This document shows positions 1-8,863 of a stretch of 26,931 nt of DNA, one piece after another. A program made the translations under genes and the position numbers. The notes beneath the pieces are model-generated. The model searched no databases. It saw only the letters and a program-made list of their open reading frames with translations, and was not told where the DNA came from. Positions within the stretch are counted from its first letter, which is position 1, and each line of letters opens with the position of its first letter. Source of the stretch: Acanthaster planci (lineage: Eukaryota; Echinodermata; Asteroidea; Valvatida; Acanthasteridae); assembly GCF_001949145.1 (NCBI RefSeq), contig NW_019091808.1, forward strand, positions 1-26,931, read 5' to 3'.

Positions 1-297
1 GCACAGGTTCACTTCTAACTTGACATCCAGCTTCCTGAGATAGTCTCTCCTCATGTGACACCAGTGCATGTATTTGATGAGTGTCTGGATTGGAAGCTTG
101 GTATAACTGAGGGCTCTGTGCTCTGATCTTACACTGGTCGTCTGGCTGCATCTTTGGTCTCCCTAGTCTTGTGGCATTTTCTTTCCAATTCGAACTACTG
201 ATCTGACCCTTTTCCTCCTTTCCTGTGAGGTGTCTGGGTTGGTCATTATCATGTGCCTGATCCCCGGCAAAAGTCTTTCCCGTACACTCATCTAATG
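1..297 (-). CDS. Partial exon resembling the NLR linker exon, running off the left edge
   Basis: On the minus strand one frame is open from the window edge to position 349, where a TGA stops it. A CATCAACAG acceptor (AG at 299-298) with CTAATC upstream would start the exon at 297 in phase 1, the same phase as exon 5 of the central gene. The product is polar and low in hydrophobics. It contains GQISSSNWKENATRLGR, comparable to EGSSENWGNRTRREG in exon 5, and later SPQLYQ, comparable to SPLYQ. By inference this is the linker exon of a downstream tandem relative, with its NACHT exon beyond the left edge. The pyrimidine tract is weak. A second charged frame (about 305-460, RLHPEKNDE and EIEEQKLRKEK) overlaps upstream and may be exon or intron. 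Confidence 0.4.
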
Positions 298-459
298 CTG
301 TTGATGCGAGTTGGATTAGGTTTTCCTTTGTTACAAGCTTTCTCCTTTCTCAGTTTTTGTTCCTCAATTTCTGGTGCTTCCTTTTGTTTGCTCTGCCCCT
401 CTGCTCTTGTTTCATCATTTTTCTCTGGATGGAGTCTTTCAACTTCGTCTTAAGATTGG

Positions 460-2136
460 TAATTTTCTTCAAAACTGAGAAAACGTTTGTTAATCCCAAA
501 GGTATAAAAATGGTCCTGATTAAAATGCACCATTTCATTAACTGCAAACCACTGTTTAATTTTTTTTAACAGGAGATTCTGATGGAAGTGTATTTAGAAC
601 ATGGTAAGAAAACAATTTAATAAGTACGTATGGATTACGACATGTATTTCGTATGTGCGGATTACTAAGCTGTACGTATGGATTAGTAATCCACATGTTG
701 CATTGCATGACTACACTTCAATTCCTTCGACCTGAGCGGGACCAAGAGAGGGTGTGATTTCCTAACAATGGAGACTCCTATGGTAGGAACTACATGTAAA
801 CTTTGCTGGTTCCCGACGGACTATGAGATACAGTGTATATGCCTTGAGCATGCATCCGACCTACCACGGACCAATGTTTGCTGGCCCTGGTAGACCAGTC
901 ATTCAGGTCATTTTAACTGAGTTCAGAATCATGATTGTCTTCGTCGAGAAAAATAATATTCTTCCACATACCTGAATACCGCGACGTACATGATCCTTCC
1001 ACATGAACCAGGGAATTCCTGCTATACAGAAAGTCCTTCCACAAAAGCGATCAACTCGGTCAGTGATACAGTGTATATTGTGCATAAGTCCACACACTGT
1101 AGGTAGGTTTCTTTTCCATTGTGTGTGACTTGAACACGTATGTTCACGCCACTCATGAACAAAGTGCAAAGCTTTTCAAAAGCATGAAAACGGCGGTGTC
1201 TGATTCCGCGGACTTTGATCGCGCAAAAGGCTTCGGCCTTGTGTGATCGTTTTTGAGAGAAGTAGCAAACATAACAAAATGCTAAATTTATGTATTACCA
1301 TTCAGTAGCAATGATTTTGTGTCTTGTGAGGTAAAATATTCTCTAAATTTGTGTTAAAAAATATGTTTTTCCCTTGAAGAAAAACGAGTGTTGCCAAATT
1401 CGATAATTTCCTACTGTCAAATAAGTTTTCCTGGTTATAAAAAGACAAAATGAGAGCCGACGAATTTCTCAATAGATTGCATACAAACATGGAATCTAAT
1501 GAATCTGAAGAAATCTTACGAATAAAAGTAAAATGTTTCTGTTGTAGTGTTCGAAAATCGTTCCGTTTCTCCTTAATTTCTTATTCGAGAAGTCTTTTCC
1601 AGTGTTGTCTGCTCGAAATTGATATATAAGCGTTGTCTTGTATATTCACACCCCTCACTTTGTCGGTGTGCATGCGTACTCAATTCTACTACAGCGAGAA
1701 GCAAGTAATGGCTCTTGACTCAGGCAGGTGAACCCTAAAAAATAGTCGATCAATTCCATACCAATTAGTATTTGAACTCTCAAAGTCTCTATTGCCAACC
1801 TGCACACTGTAAAAATCCATAGTTTCTCCATATTTTTGCCTTACTTACCCTTATATTTTACCTAGCGTAAAAGAGTCAGAAATCGGAAGTCAAGCCACAT
1901 ATTTTAAGGGCAATTTTTCAGTTTTGGCGGGTTTTTCCTGACATTTCTTTACTTGTGAATGGTGTTGAATATTACGAACGCCCTAATGAGAAAGAAGGAA
2001 ACCGTATGCATGAGATCGGAAAGTTTTTGTTTATGCCCTTCAGTCGTGTAATTTGACGTCAATGTACCTGTACGTATTAGTGCAATGCAGTAACAGTCAA
2101 CTCGTACCGAATTGTACTCGTATCCAGAAGTGTTGT
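460..2136. other. Non-coding stretch
   Basis: I found no supportable exon. A 31-bp piece at 573-603 sits between an acceptor-like and a donor-like motif on the plus strand. GTACGTATGGATTA occurs twice near 625-686. The sequence is otherwise plain and AT-rich, with a TGACGTCA at 2054-2061. Confidence 0.5.
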
Positions 2137-2222
2137 AGTCGAGTCAGAGTCCCGAGTCTTAAGCCTCGAGTCTGAGACCAAGTATCGCGGAGTCACAAAC
2201 CTCGACTCCGAGTCACGAGTTG
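2137..2222. repeat. GAGTC/GACTC-rich low-complexity tract
   Basis: Repeated CGAGTC, AGAGTC, GACTCCGAGTC and CGAGTCTGAG motifs in both orientations form a degenerate pentamer-rich tract, able to pair with itself. Confidence 0.6.
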
Positions 2223-2247
2223 AAGTTGTTTGGCCAATTCTGTGGCC

Positions 2248-2478
2248 CCATGCATGAACCTGATATGCCACACAAACCTGAAATTGAAAAAAAATGTAGT
2301 TCTAGTTTTTGCCTCTTGCAGTTTTCTATTTGGTCAGAATAATACCGCCCTCTGTATTTAAAAAATAGACCTCCCCAGTTATTGAGATTTTTAGCAAATA
2401 AAGATATGATATTACCCTACACATTCATGCATTTAACTCAAAACGTTTGAAAATGTGGCATATCAGGTTCATGCATGG
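2248..2478. repeat. Foldback element with perfect 25-bp inverted arms
   Basis: Arm 2248-2272 (CCATGCATGAACC...TGCCACA) is the exact reverse complement of 2454-2478, with a 181-bp spacer. The match extends outward to 2244/2482 with one mismatch. It resembles a small non-autonomous DNA transposon (MITE-like), though I see no clear target duplication. Confidence 0.7.
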
Positions 2479-2556
2479 AGCCTCAGAAATATTCTAAGTG
2501 TATCAAACCATGGAGGAATATCCGTGATCAGAGTTCACTCACGAGATCTTCAAGGA

Positions 2557-2767
2557 AATAGACCGTATTCGCAGCGTTCCCAATTTCAGTCGTATTCCCC
2601 GACGTAGTGTGTTTATTTAAAAACGTTAAATTCAAAGAACCAGACTATATTCTACGATGTCATTCCGACCCCCAAATCACCTGGTACCACCCCATTACAG
2701 GTTTCAAATTTACACTGTACGTTCAGGAATACGACTGAAATTGGGGACGCCGCGAATACGGTCTATT
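2557..2767. repeat. Foldback element with 42-bp inverted arms
   Basis: Arm 2557-2598 matches the reverse complement of 2726-2767 at 40 of 42 positions, and weaker pairing continues inward (CCGACGTAGTGT against TGAACGTACAGTGT). The spacer is 127 bp. Each arm carries AATAGACCGTATTCGC and CAATTTCAGTCGTATTCC. This is MITE-like; no target-site duplication is evident. Confidence 0.75.
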
Positions 2768-2901
2768 CACAATACAAATCCCTCAAATGGGTCACCACAG
2801 ATATTGCGCATGCGCAAATACACAAACTAAATGGACGCACAGTGTATGGGTGCAAACTCGCAAAAAAGTCTTGAAATGTATTTTTAAGAGTCCTGAGAAC
2901 C

Positions 2902-3165
2902 ATGAAATTGAGGAATTGTACAAATATGGCACTGAAGCTCTGGCTGAAGGTTTACGAAAATTCTAACACTGCATGGGGAAATGTTGCCCAGCGCGTATAC
3001 CGAGGAGAAATGCCGCCAAAATTAATACAGTCCTTGCTACAGAACACAGACTGGTCATTACAGCACAAGAGCAAATCCATGTACACAGTTGCAGTTCCCA
3101 AGAACTGCGCTTTTGTGCTTGGTGCTTCATTGCAGCTCCAATACAACGACCTGCCGGTGGTCTGA
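2902..3165 (+). other. Small open frame of unknown status ending in AATAAA
   Basis: An ATG-started 87-codon plus-strand frame (for example VYRGEMPPKLIQSLLQ) ends at a TGA whose last base begins an AATAAA (3165-3170). Three other frames are also open over much of 2952-3301, up to 112 codons on the minus strand, so the stretch is stop-poor overall. That weakens the case for this particular frame. It may be an old gene or retrogene fragment. I recognise no domain in any frame. Confidence 0.2.
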
Positions 3166-3329
3166 ATAAAGAAATAAGTGCCTGCCCCTGCACGTAGGCT
3201 GTCTGCGTCGTTGACAACGGGCAAACGTAAATTTCTGGAAGAGATGGAGACCTTGAGAAAGCAGGAATTTTGTTTTTATCTTGGCAGAACGAAGCAGGCA
3301 TTAAATTTGAAATAAAGAAAAAGGCGCTC

Positions 3330-5300
3330 TGTTTTCTTCCTATCCATAGGTTTTGTGGCCAATTTTATTTATCATATTATCGTCATCTTTAGCGCAAACG
3401 GCTAGCCATTGGAATTCATTTAACTGTGAATACTCCCTGGCAACCAAACATCAAAAAAATTTGATTCACTTTTTGAGCTCATTCGAATTCAAACTATCGT
3501 TCATCTGAATAAGTACAAGAGTCTTTAGAATTATCTACTCGATTTGAGACACTCGAATTTAAACAGTAATAGGGCCTAAGTAGCAAAAGATGACACTGCA
3601 GATTGATTCAAAATGAGACAATAATTCTCAGCAAGACCATCGCCATAAGAACATTATTGTACACAGCGGCTTAGATTGCAAGATATACTCTTTAAGCCGT
3701 GTCAAGTGCGAACTGAAAACTTAAGGTTGCCGTAAAAAAAGGAAACATCCCATGCACGGGCCTTGATGACATAAACTGGAAAGAGGCAGCCGACAGCAGA
3801 TGCCGTTAGAATTAAAGATTAAAGGAAGTTAGTCTTGTATATGTCTACGCCAATAAACAGAAATTTGGAGAAGAACCCAAACGATGTTACATAACAAAAT
3901 CTGATATTACGTGAACAACAAGAGATCTGAATTTCCACAAAATCAAATAAAAAAATAAAAATGTTTTGCTGATATCGGCCAGGAAAACCTGAAATAAAGG
4001 GAATTAGATTGGGAAAATCTGATAATGAAAATTTATTTCAAGGTCATGTTCTGTATTGTTTCAGTTTTAGGGGTTTGTGTTGATTTACAAAATAATTAAT
4101 GTAGCAGGGAAGACCATTGCTGCACGCCGTTGCGTCCGTCGCTGAGCATAGAGGTTCAACCTTGCTGGCAAGATCCCCGGTGTATTATTCACTCGGATGA
4201 AAAGACATCCACCCCGGCACACACCTTCAAACTCTGATCACCCGATGAATTGATTTATCTGAGGTCTCAGGAGGGGGAGAACTGAAAAATAAAAACCCTT
4301 GAAGATAAAATAGTTTCACACGATTTAGCGTACATATACATGTAGGCCTACAGTAAATACGTGTTCAACTTCTGACAGCTTGTTTAAAGTTTGTACAATT
4401 TTACTTGATTACTGAAGCAAAACAGGAAAACCTACCAAAGTTGCAGTATATGTGCAACCCTGGGGAAGTCACTTGAAGAGCACTTCACCCCACGTCCAGC
4501 TTTCAAATTCGTTGATTAAGCCGACAGCAACTCACACATCCGGCCACTATCGTACAAGACACATACTGTACATGAGAGAGAGAACGTCGTGTCGAAAGCC
4601 AAACGAATAATGGCTAAGTACATGTACTCGTATACCACAGAGTACAAGGTGTAGACAACCCCACAGCTTTAATATTGTGGCGCTACATAAATGTTGTTCT
4701 AGGGACTTCCCAACGAGATTGAAAATCCCCACAACATGCAGTTATAATCTCTAATCAGGAAGAACCAAGTTACTAAAAGAGTAAAGTTGGGTTGGTGATA
4801 AGTAATTCTTATGTAATGATCAAACTAATTTATAAACTGACGCCGGTATCAAACTGGGTTGTGATAGGGCAGTATCGACAACAAGTATGGAGGGGAAAAT
4901 GGTACAAAATCAAGTTTAGCGTAAATAGTGAGTATATGGGAAGCCTACTAAATCACAATTCCCCACATCCTCCATCACACACGGAACTGTGAGTGCCTCG
5001 ATTAACTATTTCCTGGTTGGTATGGGTTTTGAGGTTGGTAATTTCCAAAACAAATAAATTACTGCTGCACAATTCACTATTACAATCGCTAAGGTGTGAC
5101 ACTATACCAATCCACATGCCTCCACGCCTCCCATATTTAGTCTCAACGATGAAAAAGGGCTTTATTTTTTTGAAGGAAAGTTTCTCAATGATCATGACTC
5201 ACTTGTGTGTGCAGTGGATGTGTGGACCATAACAGGAAGTCATAAAGTTCGATCTGAGCGAATAATCTTTTTCTAGACAATGTTTTTCTTTGAGGCAAAA
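3330..5300. other. Non-coding stretch
   Basis: Open frames are all 80 codons or less, overlap on opposite strands and show no domain. A minus-strand piece around 4090-4230 (PARLNLYAQRRTQRR) reads protein-like but has no convincing splice borders. Confidence 0.45.
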
Positions 5301-5309
5301 TCTACTTAC

Positions 5310-5386
5310 CGGGTTGAAAGGGTGAGGAAGAAATCCTGTCTTGACTTCAGCATCAGGGAAGTAAACCTGTGATCTTCTTTGTGTTC
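5310..5386 (-). CDS. Candidate 77-bp internal exon
   Basis: Bounded by TTCTTCACTTGCAG (AG at 5388-5387) and CCCG|GTAAGT (GT at 5309-5308). One frame is open across it, entering in phase 1 and leaving in phase 0, and encodes RRSQVYFPDAEVKTGFLPH and a few more residues. The sequence looks protein-like but matches no family I know. It could follow the exon ending at 5837. Short exons called by splice motifs alone are often wrong. Confidence 0.25.
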
Positions 5387-5594
5387 CTGCAAGTGAAGAA
5401 CTGGATCCAAACAGTAATGAAATCTGTACTTGGCTGAGAGGGAAGTCAATTAGCGTGTATAAAGCATGGCCGACACATTATGGGGGCGCTGTTTAAATAC
5501 GGTGAATTCGAAGTAAACCAAAACGATTGTAGCCAAACTAAAAGTATTGTGCCCACTATAATCATCGAGCTAGACCAAGAGAGGACGCTATTTC

Positions 5595-6133
5595 TTAGCA
5601 ACGAAAGCTCCGCTGGTAGAGACTGAACTGTACAGGCTCGAGAAGGATTATGAAATATAGGCGTGACGGTCGCATGGCTACCAACAAATTGAACCGTTCC
5701 GACGAACGAGGCTCTTCTTGACCGATAATGGGGTGTCTCTGCTCAAATATATCCTCAATTTGTCTGATGGTAAATACCGGTCCAAAAATATGCTGTATTT
5801 TTGAGGCTGTGTAACGCGGACTGATGGAGTTCTTACGCAGATCAATGAATACTGCTTGAGAGCACGGTGAAGCCCGGTCGCAAATGACTTGTAGAAGACG
5901 CCAGCAATATGCAATAATAAATACTTCGTCGTGATTAACGCAAACATCCACGTAGACATTGGGAAAGTTCTGGGAATCGGGTTCAACGTCGTCCACTTTC
6001 TGCGTTAAGTCTCTCGAGAAGGCCCGCTCGAACACCCACAATTGCATGACGAGCAAGAAAGAGAAAAAAGCCGTAGTTCCCTCTGGTTTTGTATGTGCCC
6101 TATATGTGGTTCGTGTGCATAAAAGAGCTACAC
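5595..6133 (-). CDS. Unidentified open frame with strong 5' acceptor
   Basis: A long minus-strand frame follows a very good acceptor (TTCTCCTTCTCTTTTTCAG, AG at 6135-6134) in phase 1 and runs 179 codons to a TAA at 5595. I do not recognise the product. A hydrophobic segment (AFFSFLLVMQLWVF) followed by AFS|RD could be a signal peptide with a cleavage site if an upstream exon supplies the start. Then come VYVDVCVNHDEVFIIAYC, several Cys, and ISPRYTASKIQHIFG. An internal phase-1 donor (CTGC|GTAAGA, exon end 5837) would join the candidate exon at 5386 in frame. The length is well above what this base composition gives by chance. However, the plus strand has a perfect CAG|GTGAGT donor at 6160-6166 over the same DNA, so strand is uncertain. 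Confidence 0.35.
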
Positions 6134-6162
6134 CTGAAAAAGAGAAGGAGAAATTCAAACAG
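5959..6162 (+). other. Alternative plus-strand exon over the same CpG-rich stretch
   Basis: A plus-strand frame contains an ATG at 6046 (MTSKKEKKAVVPSG), is Lys-rich at both ends (EKEKEKFKQ) and ends exactly at a consensus donor AAACAG|GTGAGT. The stretch 5560-6250 is rich in CpG compared with its surroundings, as first exons and promoters often are, and includes a 14-bp palindrome CTCGCCGCGGCGAG at 6199-6212. It is mutually exclusive with the minus-strand exon, or the two could be a bidirectional start. No downstream partner exon was found. Confidence 0.25.
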
Positions 6163-6387
6163 GTGAGTTACTCGCCTGCAGTGTTGGTGGACATTCTGTC
6201 TCGCCGCGGCGAGTTAGTTTCTCTTATGACCACTTGTGGACCGGTATAAGACTAGTTATATTTCCACGTTTCCAAAGGCTCAAGAAGTATCTGCAAATAG
6301 AGCCCGGAGTTTGGGTAAGTCAATATTGCTCTCTCACATTCCTCTATCCATTGATGCAGTTATCAGATCCATATTTCCTATAGTTAG

Positions 6388-6452
6388 GGAAATATCTGCC
6401 TAAGAAGGTGAGAGTTCATGTCCTACTACTTCTTTGTGGAATTCTCCCTTTA
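6388..6452 (+). repeat. Dispersed repeat related to 24419-24484
   Basis: GAAATATCTGC, GAGAGTTCATGTCCTACT and a GAAATTC-like end recur in order in both places, in the same orientation. This ties the 6.4 kb locus to the repeat family at 24.4-25.4 kb. Confidence 0.6.
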
Positions 6453-6454
6453 GG

Positions 6455-8340
6455 CCTACACAATTGAGCATGGAGGAAATAATTGATTAGGCTGTAACTG
6501 CATCCAAGACTCCCTCCCCCAAAGCCGTGAACATTCAAGGAAGAAAAGCAATTCACATCCCAGTCAGGAGACAACATTTCCTTGGAATGTTGGCTAAATA
6601 TCACGTCATTTGTGTTACGCGTAACAGATCATTATTGGCTAACGAAGTAAACCAAAACGTAAGCCTGCATGTAATTTCAAATTCTGAACATAGTTTTAAA
6701 CTGCCTTTCTCATGCATTTGCGGCTTCGTTGTAGAACTGAGCGCATTTCTATGTTAACGGGACTCCATCAAGACTGCACCTTTTCCCCGATTTTTGATCT
6801 TGTTCACTGAATCTGTAATGAGATAATGTCAAACTAGTTTAGGATTTGTTTGGTCTCACGCCCCCCCCTTAATACTTTCCCAATTGGGCGAAAAACAACA
6901 AAATTATATTTTATCACAACATGAATATAAAATTATTCATAAGAGTCGACACGTACAAATTTATAATGCTTTCAAGTTCCCAAATGGAAAGTTAATCCCG
7001 CTTTCAATTTCAATTATGGCCAACTAATGAAAGAAATCTGTTGCATCAAATAAATGTCTTGTTGAATGCAGGGGTGAGGTAAAGACACCTATTTTCACAA
7101 TTTCTTAGTTTCCCGATTTCTCTGTGCAAATTTTGAGGAAGAATCGAATGACCCATGTACTCTTTACTTTCGACTCTAGCTTTGCGTAGCTTTGTTACGT
7201 ACCAATCCCCCAACTTTATTCGAAATCGAGTAACTTACAGATATGTAGTTTCTAACCCGAAGCCTACAAAAATATATGTAAACAGAAGTGTGGATCAATA
7301 ACATGTAAACTGGTCATTCATAGTTTCCAGGTTATATCTTAAATCCTTTTTATCAAGTTAAATGAATAAGGCACAACAGTAATGCGCAAAGTATTATACC
7401 AGCATAGTAACACTGCCAGAATTTTTCATTCTAACAAAAGGGCAGAAATGTGGTCAGTATCATAGAAGTTATAAGCTACAAAAAGGGTAATGCCAAAAGA
7501 TAACATCCATGTATTCATACTTTCATTTATACATTTAATGATTCTTATGAACCAATTTCCAAAAAACACTTAAAATCTAGACACAAAATTTGTGTGTGTG
7601 AAAATCCCGTTATTAGTCGTAAAGATTTGCATCTATAAATGTATGCAATAAATCTGTAATTAAACTTTTAACTCGTACAACATCATGCTGACATCTCTTC
7701 ATTTACTTAGTTTGTAACCGGTTTAAAGTCAGCATTATAACTAACAATCCAAGCATGTAAGGACATTTAAGAAGTGTTTCAATTTAAACGACCGTGGTAC
7801 AGAACATCAAATTGTAAATTATCTCAATTACATTTGGTACAAAGACACATCTGTAATGAAACTATAACACAAAGAAATGTGAACTGCCGTAAGTTCAAGT
7901 ACTTTAGAGAATACCCCCAAACAATCAAATACGATTTCTTACTTCAAATAATTACTAATCGAATCTAGTAATTATTACACCTTGTGGTTCACTCAACTTG
8001 TTATCTATGACAAGCGCCCTTTCAAAGGAGTGCAACTGCTTCCTTTTGTCTTCCTTGTAGGCGAATCAGGGTCGTTCGGCAGCTGCATGAAGCGCCCTAG
8101 TATGCCGTTGGCGGTACCACGTTATATCTTTTTTTTTACAGTGCATTTCAAAATGTGAAATCTGCATCTTATAAATGAATAATTAGTATCAGTGACCCTG
8201 CAACGCCCACATGCCTACTCTAATTGTAATGTGATTCAGAAATGAGAGTTGTCAAGATATGTATTTCGACTGCCATAATCCACTACACCCCTTCTAAATT
8301 AGTAACTCTCTTCATCTATACTAGATTCGAGGGCATTGAT
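6455..8340. other. AT-rich stretch downstream of the central NLR
   Basis: No gene seen. This should hold the 3' UTR of the central gene, but no AATAAA on its strand occurs close to the stop or to the old tail; the first I see is at 7215-7220, over 1.1 kb further on. Confidence 0.45.
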
Positions 8341-8439
8341 TTTATCTGGGACCCGGAGGCAACAACGAATACCCTTGACTTGTGACTATGGGCAAGGCAT
8401 CACAAGGAGTTGTTTTGTTACCAGACTCGTCATATACCG

Positions 8440-8863
8440 CCTCATTGGCCACGAAATTAACACCACTTTCACATACCTCAGGAATGTGTTCCAGATCATT
8501 TTCTTTTAGTTGGCAGTTTCCCAACTGAGGCAATTGAAGATAAATGTCTCGTCTGCCTGAACTGGGAACCCATATGAATATTTGCAGAGTCACTGAAATA
8601 CAGATTTCCTTCGCCAATATTAAACTCCACCAAAGTTGGCACTTGACTTGTTCAGCAGTATTAAAGATATTCAGTGTCATTGAACCACATGTCCAACTGG
8701 CCATACTTCCGTCAGGTTAACAGCATGTACTATCTTGTCAAGATATGGACTCCATCTCTCGGCACCGCCCCGAACTCCAGTTTCCTATTACACTTAGCTA
8801 TTATAATATGAGGATGTGACTTGGTGCTTCTGCAGGGTGTTCAGTGTCTAAGAGTTCCAGTGT
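8440..8863 (-). pseudogene. Decayed LRR continuation and former C-terminal tail
   Basis: Past the TGA the same frame still aligns with the repeat consensus: LELLDTEHPAEAPSH mirrors LESKDIEYLAEALSQ residue for residue at many positions, then LSVIGNW mirrors LSLRGNW after two stops. At about 8695-8600 the match moves to another frame (NDTEYL, then SQVPTLVEF). Back in the original frame, IWVP and NCQLKENDLEHIPEV form a further LRR half-unit ending near 8470. The next residues (VCESGVNF) resemble the right-edge gene after its last LRR (VRKSTVDF). So two or more LRR double units and the tail were once coding and now carry stops and frameshifts. The frame stays open to 8342, encoding no recognisable domain. 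Confidence 0.62.

Noticed and set aside
573-603. Possible 31-bp plus-strand microexon between TTTTTTTTAACAG and GTAAGA
   Set aside because: No neighbouring exon in a compatible frame was found on the plus strand, and short splice-flanked pieces arise by chance.
2963-3301. 112-codon minus-strand frame
   Set aside because: Four frames are open over the same stretch, and none shows a domain; the stretch is stop-poor, so no single frame can be favoured.
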